A DNA stretch of 32,496 nt from a candidate division WWE3 bacterium GW2011_GWC2_44_9 (GTDB lineage Bacteria > Patescibacteriota > WWE3 > UBA101185 > UBA10185). A model generated the notes under the pieces. That model was not told where the DNA came from. It searched no databases and saw nothing but the letters and a program-made list of their open reading frames with translations. The position numbers were made by a program, and so were the translations under genes. This document shows, piece after piece, positions 1 through 7,764 of this stretch. Each line of letters begins with the position of its first letter. Position 1 is the first letter of the stretch. The stretch lies in the NCBI GenBank assembly GCA_000994815.1, contig LCJU01000005.1, positions 1 through 32,496 of the forward strand, in the 5' to 3' direction.

Positions 1-2
1 CG

Positions 3-563
3 GTTATTGCTACTTTCTATGGAGATAGCGACGACTACCTTAAACTTTACCGCCTAGACGATAGTACTTTGCGACTAGCCGGAAGTTTTGCCGGAACTTC
101 CGTAAATGCTGATTATGCTTCGCCTACGCTTAACGCCGGAACCATTTACACTTTTGAAATAGCCTATACAAACGGAGGAAATCTGATATTACGGGTTGAT
201 GGAACCCAGCAAGCCAGCGCTTCGGGTGTGGTTTCTTTTAGTACAACCCCAACTACAGCCTACTTTGGCTCGGACAATTCCGGAGCAAACCAATACGATG
301 CCACATATGCCGCGGCGGATTCGCCGGTTACAGTTTCCGCGCTTTCTGCCAGCGAAAAAATATATGGCGGGGGCTATAAAACAACAACCACGGCTCTTTC
401 TAATGCAGGATTGTATCAGGATATATCTACAACAGGCGGAGCGGACTATGTAGTACGAGCGGTTGCCCACAGCGACGGGGTTTGCTCACCAAGAGCAATT
501 TTGTACGACCAAACAGGCGGAGCAGAAATTGGTCATTTGGATGGCACAACCGCCTCCACCTGA
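3..563 (+). CDS. N-terminal-side fragment of giant surface protein (LamG/concanavalin A-like domain), truncated at window edge and ending at an in-frame TGA
   Basis: Frame is open from base 3 (VIATFYGDSDDYLKLYRLDDSTLRLAGS...). It resembles the second LamG-like module at about 1200-1660 (FDIYG..NYIRAYW..., ILSVDG, TTLYMGS). Stop TGA at 561-563; same frame as the ORF 597-4754. Confidence 0.8.
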   Translation, partial: VIATFYGDSDDYLKLYRLDDSTLRLAGSFAGTSVNADYASPTLNAGTIYTFEIAYTNGGNLILRVDGTQQASASGVVSFSTTPTTAYFGSDNSGANQYDATYAAADSPVTVSALSASEKIYGGGYKTTTTALSNAGLYQDISTTGGADYVVRAVAHSDGVCSPRAILYDQTGGAEIGHLDGTTAST

Positions 564-596
564 ACCGCACCAAATGTACTTTTATTTACTGGGGAA

Positions 597-3500
597 ATGC
601 CGGGATCCGGAGCTAAAACATTACGGGTAAAACTAGTTAACACAGCATCTAGTGGTACCTGTTACTGGCATCAGGTTGAGGCGCTTTCTAACATATACTC
701 GAATCCTTCTCTCGAAAATTGGCAAGGGACGTCACCAGATATACCATCCTCTTTTAGTAACATGGGCCTCGATGCTGGAGATACAGCGCAATCTACAAGT
801 GTTGTTCATAGCGGAGCAAAAGCATTTCAGGCTAACACAACAGCAACAACTGGAGAGAGGCTATATAACATAACAGGATTTTTAACAGGTAAGTTTTACT
901 CTATAGGGCACTTTAGCTACGGTGATGGTGCTAAAGGTTTTTACTTTACCAACGATTCTATCAACGCGCATCTTCAATATAGCACAAGTGCGCTCACCTT
1001 TAAGAGTAACGTTTTAAGCCAGTGGAAACCAACGCTTACTGTTTGGAGATCTGCAAGAGATTCTGGACAAGCATGGAAATATTTTGATTGGGAAAGTGGG
1101 GCAACAGGGCTGCGGTACCTTGACGACTTATATTGGTTTCAACTATCCGACGTCTCCCTCCTTACCGTCACCCCTGCCACCCTAGCAAACAGCACAGAAA
1201 GCACAGGTATTAGGGTAGATGGACGTGATACCTATACTCAAACAGTATCAGGGTTAACCTCTACAGCAGGAAGCTTTGGTGTTAACTACACACCCCGTCA
1301 CAGTGCCGGAGATGTGGCTAAGTTTGGAGTATCCACTCCATATATATTTGATATTTACGGAAACTCTACTAACTACATACGCGCATATTGGAGTGCAGCT
1401 AATGTTATTACTTTAGCTTTTAACGATGGGGGTACAGAAAGATATGCCAACTGGGATGCAACAGGAGTAATTGTTGCCGGCACAACATACTCTACTAAAG
1501 TAACCTATTCTCCAACCTCTGCCATACTCAGTGTAGATGGAGTAGATAAGGCAACTGCGGGAGCGGGAACACCTCCTAGCTTTGCAACTGTCCCCACAAC
1601 CCTGTACATGGGATCTAAGAATGATGGAACTTTACAAGGGGATGCTACTTTTGCCTCATACAACTTTGGCCCAACAGGGTCCGTTTCTATTAACTCTGCC
1701 GCGGCTTCAGTTGGAAGTTCTTCTGTTACCCTTACCCTTTCCGGTTCCGATGATAACTCCAGCGAGGCTAATTTGGACATTAAAGTTTCCAATCTTTCTG
1801 ATTTATCCGATGCCTCGTGGGAAGACTTTTCTGCATCCAAAGCTTGGACTATCAATACTTCCGGAGGAGATGGGGTTAAAACCGTATACTATTTATTAAA
1901 AGATGAAAGCTCTCTGGAGTCGGCTACTTTTTCCGATACCATAATTTATGACACCACTAACCCCACTGCTCCGGGAACTCCAAGCACCACATCACCCACC
2001 AGCGATAAAACACCCACCTGGACCTGGGATGCTTCAACGGACGCTGGATCCGGTTTGCATGCCACAACCCCGTATACGGTAGAGTGGGCAAATGATAGCT
2101 CCTTTACCAATGAAACAGGTACCACAACATCTTCTTCTACCTCGTATACTCATGTCTCTAATCTCCATGATGGAACCTGGTACTTTAGGGTAAAGGCTAT
2201 GGATGCGCTGTCTCATGAAAGCAGCTACTCATCTAGCGGCTCGGTAGTTATTGAAACCGGATCGCCCTCTAATACGTCGATTAGTATTAATGATGGAGAC
2301 GCCTACTCCATAAGTCAAGCTGTAACTCTCACTCTAAATGCTGAGGACACCAATACCCCCATTGAGATACGCGTTGCCAACTCCCGCTCCGGTGTAACCG
2401 GCTCCTCGTGGGAAACTTATGACTCGTCAACCAGCCACTCTTTAACAGCTACTGACGGCTCAAAAACCGTATATGCCCAATTTAGAGATTCTTTAGAGAA
2501 TGAAACAGACATAATATCCGATTCTATTACCCTGGATACTACCGATCCTACCGGAGTAGGTATCCCATCTACCTCCTCGGCTAGCAACGATAATACTCCT
2601 ACTTGGGTATGGACAGGCGGATCCGATGCTACTAGTGGTCTTTCTACAACGGCTAGCTATACTCTGGAGTGGTCTCAAAGTGCAGCTTTTAGCTCTACTA
2701 CCGGTAGCTCCACTGTAGGTACCAACTCATGTTCCGGGGGAAGTTGCTCCTTTACCCATACTACGGCTCTTGATGATGCCACCTGGTACTTTAGAGTTAA
2801 GGCAACTGACAATGCAGAAAATGAAACCGCATACTATACAAGTGACAGTTTTTTAATCTCCACCGACGGTGATCCACCAACCGGTTCGGTTTCTATTGAT
2901 GGGGGTAACTCATATACTCAAGATGGCTCGGTAGCCCTTACTATCTCCGCCACCGATAACGTTGACGCGGTTGGGTCTTTGCAAATGAAAGTGGGCAATA
3001 CAGCATCCCTTGATAGTGCCAGCTGGGAAACTTACTCAACATCCAAAACTCACACCTTGGATACCACCTCCGAAGGCACCAAAACAGTGTATATAAAATT
3101 TAAAGATTCCAAAGCCAATGAGTCACAGGTGTACTCCGATACCATTGTTTACGATGCCGCCGCGCCAACAGAGCCTGACTTGGCAGACCCCGATGATGGC
3201 TCATTTACCAACGATGCCACTCCTAAATTCAACTGGGATGCCTCAACCGACAGTGTATCCGGCGTGAGCAGCTACGATTTATACGTTAAAAAAAGCGGCG
3301 ACGACTACGCAAACAAAGGCGATACCGATTCCGACACTACCGAGTATACCCTTAAAGACTCGCAGGAACTCGAAAGCGAGGGCACCTACTACTGGTATGT
3401 CCAAGTGTCCGACAATGCCGGCAACACCAGAGACAGCTCCACGTACTCGTTTACACTGGATAAAACAAAACCAACCATTAGTTTACTGGAGAACTGGGGC

Positions 3501-4754
3501 TCGGTAGGGGACCCGGTAAAGACCTCTGATACAGCTTTCGTTATCAAAGGCGAGGCCGCAGACGACAAAGAATACAGTTATCTGCATGTTAAAGTGGACT
3601 CAATAACCACTCTGTTGGGGGCGGTTATAGGCTACGCCAAATTGCTAGAGGGTAACGTTAACCTTACAGAAGAGGCCTGGCAGTACACCTATGGCGGGGA
3701 TCTGGCTTACGGCAACTATCGGTTTACCTTTTCGGTTTTTGACTCTGCTGGTAATGAGTCCAGCAAGGCATATGCGTACGTAAACTTAATCACAAAAGCC
3801 CAGGAAGAAGCGCTTAAGCGCGAGGAAGCGGGGGAGGGGCTAACCAAGCTGGCGGAAGACCTTAAAAACACTGTGGACAATATAGGCATCTCGCCGGAAG
3901 AAAAGCAGGAGATCGTGGAGCGAGTTCAGGAATACAGGTTAAAACAAAGTGGAAACTTGGCAGAGCTGGCGGAAAAACCCTTTAAAACCTACACCAGATT
4001 TGACCGGTTTGTGGAGGAACAGATAGGCGTGCTTGACGGACTGGCGGTGTTTCTTAAAGATTCTGGCACGTTTAAGGCTCAAGAAATGGCATTAGGCCTG
4101 CATCAACTCTCCCAACAGCTTGTTCAAATCATTCAAGGCTCTACAAACGTCATAAGTTCGGCAGTGCAAACAACAAGTGCAATGCTTGGGGCCGGCAGCA
4201 ACCTGTTGGCAAACACCCTGGGTAAAGCCTCGCTCGACGCACAAGATGCTATAGCTAACACTATTTTTACCAAAAACTTTATCGTGATCGGAGTTTCCAA
4301 CACCGCAAAAGACCTTTCCGGCAAGTCCACTGTTTTGGTAAGAACATCGTCCGCCAACATGCAAAACACTTTCGATTCGATAACCCAAAGCCAGGCGGTT
4401 AAGTCCGCACGCTTTGCCGGCGAGTCCTTTATAGCAAAATACAAAACCACCAAAGAATTTATTGCCTCGGTATGGTTTGAAACCGAGCCCACTCGCATTT
4501 ATGACGTAAAAATAACTCAAGTGGGGGCCAACCATGCAATGATCTCATGGAAAACCAACCATCCGGCTAAGTCTAAAATAAACTACGGCACCAGTACCTC
4601 CTATGGCCAGGAAAAACATGCCAACGACTACACAACCAACCACGCCTACACATTAGACAACCTAAACATGGGAACCAAGTACTATTTTGAGGTGATGAAC
4701 TGGAATAAAGTATATGTGTTTGACGCCTACTATACTTTTGATACACTAAACTAG
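597..4754 (+). CDS. Giant surface/adhesin-like protein: LamG-like domain, alternating Ig-like/Fn3-like repeats, coiled-coil segment, C-terminal Fn3-like domain
   Basis: Repeated modules: (DTTxPTxPxxPSTxSxTxDxTPTWxWDxSxDAxSGL...WYFRVKAxD) alternating with (SVSIxxGxxYxxxxxVTLTLxAxD...SWExY...KTVYxxFxD). C-terminus ISWKTNHPAKSKINYGTSTSYG...YFEV. Likely the continuation of the 3-563 ORF. Confidence 0.85.
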   Translation: MPGSGAKTLRVKLVNTASSGTCYWHQVEALSNIYSNPSLENWQGTSPDIPSSFSNMGLDAGDTAQSTSVVHSGAKAFQANTTATTGERLYNITGFLTGKFYSIGHFSYGDGAKGFYFTNDSINAHLQYSTSALTFKSNVLSQWKPTLTVWRSARDSGQAWKYFDWESGATGLRYLDDLYWFQLSDVSLLTVTPATLANSTESTGIRVDGRDTYTQTVSGLTSTAGSFGVNYTPRHSAGDVAKFGVSTPYIFDIYGNSTNYIRAYWSAANVITLAFNDGGTERYANWDATGVIVAGTTYSTKVTYSPTSAILSVDGVDKATAGAGTPPSFATVPTTLYMGSKNDGTLQGDATFASYNFGPTGSVSINSAAASVGSSSVTLTLSGSDDNSSEANLDIKVSNLSDLSDASWEDFSASKAWTINTSGGDGVKTVYYLLKDESSLESATFSDTIIYDTTNPTAPGTPSTTSPTSDKTPTWTWDASTDAGSGLHATTPYTVEWANDSSFTNETGTTTSSSTSYTHVSNLHDGTWYFRVKAMDALSHESSYSSSGSVVIETGSPSNTSISINDGDAYSISQAVTLTLNAEDTNTPIEIRVANSRSGVTGSSWETYDSSTSHSLTATDGSKTVYAQFRDSLENETDIISDSITLDTTDPTGVGIPSTSSASNDNTPTWVWTGGSDATSGLSTTASYTLEWSQSAAFSSTTGSSTVGTNSCSGGSCSFTHTTALDDATWYFRVKATDNAENETAYYTSDSFLISTDGDPPTGSVSIDGGNSYTQDGSVALTISATDNVDAVGSLQMKVGNTASLDSASWETYSTSKTHTLDTTSEGTKTVYIKFKDSKANESQVYSDTIVYDAAAPTEPDLADPDDGSFTNDATPKFNWDASTDSVSGVSSYDLYVKKSGDDYANKGDTDSDTTEYTLKDSQELESEGTYYWYVQVSDNAGNTRDSSTYSFTLDKTKPTISLLENWGSVGDPVKTSDTAFVIKGEAADDKEYSYLHVKVDSITTLLGAVIGYAKLLEGNVNLTEEAWQYTYGGDLAYGNYRFTFSVFDSAGNESSKAYAYVNLITKAQEEALKREEAGEGLTKLAEDLKNTVDNIGISPEEKQEIVERVQEYRLKQSGNLAELAEKPFKTYTRFDRFVEEQIGVLDGLAVFLKDSGTFKAQEMALGLHQLSQQLVQIIQGSTNVISSAVQTTSAMLGAGSNLLANTLGKASLDAQDAIANTIFTKNFIVIGVSNTAKDLSGKSTVLVRTSSANMQNTFDSITQSQAVKSARFAGESFIAKYKTTKEFIASVWFETEPTRIYDVKITQVGANHAMISWKTNHPAKSKINYGTSTSYGQEKHANDYTTNHAYTLDNLNMGTKYYFEVMNWNKVYVFDAYYTFDTLN

Positions 4755-4755
4755 T

Positions 4756-5508
4756 ATGCATGTATTAAAAAGAATCATCCTATACAAGCACGCTTTTTTT
4801 AACTTCCTTTTGGTATTAGGCACTTACTTTTTCACCAGTTCCAAATATACGGCCTCGCTTGCACTTATTGTTTTTATCGCCGGGGTGTTCTTTTTTATCG
4901 GTTTTGTTGCTTTTAAGCGCAAACCCGCCGGCGAAAGCGTAAAAGATTTTTATAAACTCGTTTATCTGGTGGAGTTTTTACTTTTAACCTTGGTGGGAAC
5001 CACCGGCTGGTTCTACAGTCCTTTCTTTTTCCTTTTGTATTTTGCCGCGTTTGGTATTTCGTTTTTGGTGGCCAAATCCTCCGGTGCCGCGTTTTTGGCA
5101 TGTTTGCTCTTGATCTTTGTCCAAAATATAGGGGATGTTGACTTTGTACTAGATCTAATTACAGCTCTTTCTCTGGCCTTATCGATTCCAGCGTCTTACT
5201 ACTTTGCCAAATACTTTATGCACCTTAGGGAATCCGAAAAGAAAATACTTATTCTGGAAAAGGAAAAACAAGGCTACAGAAACGTGGTGGAGCAAGTTTT
5301 GGCTAATAAAGTTAACGACTTTGCTGTTGGCCTCAAACAGCCGGTAAATGACGTAAAACAAATGGCCAGCAGAATATTGGACGGTAAAGCCGACAAACTG
5401 GAAGTTGAATACCTAAAAAGAATTGTTGCTTCAAGCGAGGAGGCGCTGCAAATGATTAAGGGTTTTGAGCAGGAAACAACAGGCAAAAAGCTGTTGAGCT
5501 CAATTTAA
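4756..5508 (+). CDS. Polytopic membrane protein with C-terminal coiled coil resembling a degenerate histidine-kinase dimerisation helix
   Basis: Several hydrophobic segments, then ILEKEKQGYRNVVEQVLANKVNDFAVGLKQPVNDVKQMASRIL. Starts 1 nt after the previous stop. No HATPase domain. Confidence 0.7.
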   Translation: MHVLKRIILYKHAFFNFLLVLGTYFFTSSKYTASLALIVFIAGVFFFIGFVAFKRKPAGESVKDFYKLVYLVEFLLLTLVGTTGWFYSPFFFLLYFAAFGISFLVAKSSGAAFLACLLLIFVQNIGDVDFVLDLITALSLALSIPASYYFAKYFMHLRESEKKILILEKEKQGYRNVVEQVLANKVNDFAVGLKQPVNDVKQMASRILDGKADKLEVEYLKRIVASSEEALQMIKGFEQETTGKKLLSSI

Positions 5509-5880
5509 TGCTAAATACTCGTTGACCTTGTTAACTAGATCGCCGGGAAAAATATCGGTTTTGATAATGTAGCCTGATGCCCCTAATTCGGTTGCCTTCT
5601 TAATTACCGGATCGTGGGCCAGATTCGTAAGCAAAACAATTCTGACTTTAGGGTTTTTGGCCGGCTTGAACTTTAGCGCCTCTAATACCTCAATGCCATC
5701 TTTTTTTGGCATCATTATGTCAAGCAAAACTAAATCGTACGGGTTTTGTTGAATAAACAAAAGGGCGTCGTTGCCGTTAGCGGCTGTATCCAAGTCAAAG
5801 GCGGCCTCGCGCAGAACTTGCTGGTAAACTTCGGATAATGTAGCGTCGTCTTCAACTAACAAAAGTTTGCGAGCAGGCAT
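5500..5880 (-). CDS. Single-domain response regulator (CheY-like receiver)
   Basis: KLLLVEDDATLSEVYQQVL...DLVLLDIMMPKKDGIEVLEALK...VLLTNLA...GASGYIIKTD: receiver motifs DD, D, T and K are present. Confidence 0.93.
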   Translation of the reverse strand: MPARKLLLVEDDATLSEVYQQVLREAAFDLDTAANGNDALLFIQQNPYDLVLLDIMMPKKDGIEVLEALKFKPAKNPKVRIVLLTNLAHDPVIKKATELGASGYIIKTDIFPGDLVNKVNEYLALN

Positions 5881-5886
5881 AGTTTG

Positions 5887-5914
5887 ATATTAGCACATCA
5901 TCGGTTCATTGCAA
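5887..5914 (-). promoter_or_regulatory. Promoter of response regulator: TTGCAA-16-TAATAT (TGC extended -10), 6 nt before ATG
   Basis: Reverse complement reads TTGCAATGAACCGATGATGTGCTAATATCAAACTATG. Confidence 0.6.
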
Positions 5915-5931
5915 CATGATCCTTGATTTGA

Positions 5932-5940
5932 TGATACTAT
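5932..5940 (+). promoter_or_regulatory. Extended -10 TGATACTAT upstream of membrane protein ORF 5951
   Basis: TGATACTAT followed by 10 nt and then ATG at 5951. Confidence 0.4.
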
Positions 5941-5950
5941 TTACGTACTT

Positions 5951-7009
5951 ATGCGTAAATCCAGGGCCGTTTTGGGCAGTATTATTGTAACTGCGCTACT
6001 TTTAACGGTGGGCAATCTGGTTTATCCCTCTGCCACAAGGATACTCCTTAATATTCTGTGGTTCATATCGTTAAGCGTAGCCTTTATGTTCCTGGCCATG
6101 GGTATAATGGCCATTTTTGGTATGAAAAAAGAGGTAGGCCGGTTGCTGGAAATACTAATGGAGGGTTCCTTTTCTGTACTAGACGTTATTGACTTTATTA
6201 AGCAAACCATTAGGCTATTTGTTGAAAAAATCAAGGAAATACTGTTAAGCGTCGCTCCGATGTTTTCCTACATCATAGCCATTGCTATGTACCTTGGCGC
6301 TTTGTACCTGTATAAAATGGTTGGCAGAACCTACGACGTTACCATCCTTACTGTTGTAGTAACTGTTACCGGTATCTCCCTTTTAAGTCTACTTAACCTA
6401 CCGGGCAGGGGAGACCTAACCAAAACGGGCTGGAAGTATGACTTTGCCAAGAAAATCAATAGAAGTTTTGTGGACTCGTTTGAAGTGGTGCTTTTTGTGT
6501 TCTTTTTAACTATGGACTCCACACACCTTTTTTACGTTCCGGCCGATCTGAATATTCCTTTGCATGCCAATTTCTTTGGTTATGATCTAATGCTTAGGGG
6601 CTTTAACCTTAACGACGGTAGGATTACACTAATAGTGGTTGCTATATCTATAGTTGTAGAGGTTATCAGAAACGTCCTAAAAATTGTCTATTCCGCTCGC
6701 AATTATTACTCCGCTTTGCTTGAAACGGAACCGGAAAACAACACAACGGAACATCAACGATTCCAAAATATCAAAAAAGCAACCAGAAAGGCTTTTGCCG
6801 AATCCCGTGACGACTTGATCCGCTTTATTGCCTTTACCACCATCCTGCTTTTTGTGTTTATCATTTTCCCAAGGTTAAAACTGCTTTCAATGATGACCGC
6901 CAACATTACCTTGCTTATGTTCGACTTAACCTTTACCGCCAGACTCTTGACCCACAAACAGGGAACAGATTTAATTTCTCGCCTGCTCGATAAGCTCCTC
7001 AAGCTTTAA
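5951..7009 (+). CDS. Polytopic membrane protein of unknown function
   Basis: 352-aa ORF with many hydrophobic helices; plausible promoter immediately upstream; no recognised family. Confidence 0.7.
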   Translation: MRKSRAVLGSIIVTALLLTVGNLVYPSATRILLNILWFISLSVAFMFLAMGIMAIFGMKKEVGRLLEILMEGSFSVLDVIDFIKQTIRLFVEKIKEILLSVAPMFSYIIAIAMYLGALYLYKMVGRTYDVTILTVVVTVTGISLLSLLNLPGRGDLTKTGWKYDFAKKINRSFVDSFEVVLFVFFLTMDSTHLFYVPADLNIPLHANFFGYDLMLRGFNLNDGRITLIVVAISIVVEVIRNVLKIVYSARNYYSALLETEPENNTTEHQRFQNIKKATRKAFAESRDDLIRFIAFTTILLFVFIIFPRLKLLSMMTANITLLMFDLTFTARLLTHKQGTDLISRLLDKLLKL

Positions 7010-7672
7010 ACTGTTTTCAAGCGCGTACTCGCCGATCTTTGTGCGGACTAGCTTGGTAACCACACCGCCGCAGTGTAAATCTTCACCAATGTCTCTCGCC
7101 AAGGCTCTAATGTATGTCCCTTTGCCGCAAACTACTTTTAATTTGGCCAACGCACCCTGCAACTGCCGGTCCTCTCCGGAATATGTATAACTAATTGATA
7201 CGTTTTCTAAGAATGAGCAAGCAGTTATATCATATATAGTAACTTTGCTGATATTCAGGCTTAAACCGCTGAATGCGTTGGATCTAGCAAGTTTGTATGC
7301 CCGAGTGCCACGGATATGCTTAGCAGAAAACAGCGGCGGCCGCTGATTGATATTGCCAATATAACTAGGAAGGGCGTTTTCAACGTCAGTAATGGTTACT
7401 TGCCTAACTTGATCCGTTTTTGAGACCTCGGTTCCTAAATCGTAAGATGGGGAGGTGTAGCCTAAGAGTACGTCCACTAGATACTCTTTTGTTAATGCCA
7501 TCAACTCGGGCTGCTTTTTTGTGTCACTATCGGTTAAAATCAGCAGCACCCCTTCGGCAAGGGGATCCAACGTGCCAGCGTGGCCAATTTTCTTGTACTG
7601 GCCAGTAGACTTTAGCTTTTTCACCACATCAAAGCTGGACCAACCCCAATCTTTATACACATTAAGGATCAT
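6971..7672 (-). CDS. truB: tRNA pseudouridine(55) synthase TruB
   Basis: MILNVYKDWGWSSFDVVKKLK...KKIGHAGTLDPLAEGVLLILT...RPPLFSAKHIRGTRAYKLAR...GTYIRALARDIGEDL. Confidence 0.95.
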   Translation of the reverse strand: MILNVYKDWGWSSFDVVKKLKSTGQYKKIGHAGTLDPLAEGVLLILTDSDTKKQPELMALTKEYLVDVLLGYTSPSYDLGTEVSKTDQVRQVTITDVENALPSYIGNINQRPPLFSAKHIRGTRAYKLARSNAFSGLSLNISKVTIYDITACSFLENVSISYTYSGEDRQLQGALAKLKVVCGKGTYIRALARDIGEDLHCGGVVTKLVRTKIGEYALENSLKLEELIEQARN

Positions 7673-7678
7673 AGGCCC

Positions 7679-7707
7679 GTTATACCTAATAGTTAACTAA
7701 TGAGCAA
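7679..7707 (-). promoter_or_regulatory. truB promoter TTGCTC-17-TATAAC, 6 nt before ATG
   Basis: Reverse complement reads TTGCTCATTAGTTAACTATTAGGTATAACGGGCCTATG. Confidence 0.6.
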
Positions 7708-7746
7708 CCAAAAGAACTTTTGCTTAACTTAATCACATTTTTAGGA

Positions 7747-7752
7747 TAAAAT
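7747..7752 (+). promoter_or_regulatory. thrS -10 TAAAAT, 12 nt before ATG
   Basis: GGATAAAATTCAAGAAGGACTATGG. Confidence 0.45.
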
Positions 7753-7764
7753 TCAAGAAGGACT

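Noticed and set aside
561-563. Genome-wide UGA recoding (Gly/Trp) or selenocysteine to explain the in-frame TGA
   Set aside because: Multiple well-defined genes terminate with TGA (pheT, tyrS, rpmF, PBP, RAYT), TGG codons are common, and no SECIS-like context or redox-enzyme family is evident.
1200-3460. CRISPR-like or tandem DNA repeats
   Set aside because: Repetition is at protein-domain level with diverged DNA; no regular short direct repeats with spacers.
4092-4535. 147-aa minus-strand ORF (and 121-aa ORF at 4133-4498)
   Set aside because: Antisense to the coherent surface-protein coding sequence; no family features; shadow ORF.
5909-5914. Palindromic TTGCAA as a shared -35 for both RR and ORF5951
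   Set aside because: Spacing to the plus-strand -10 would be 20 bp, too long for a normal promoter; kept only for the RR.
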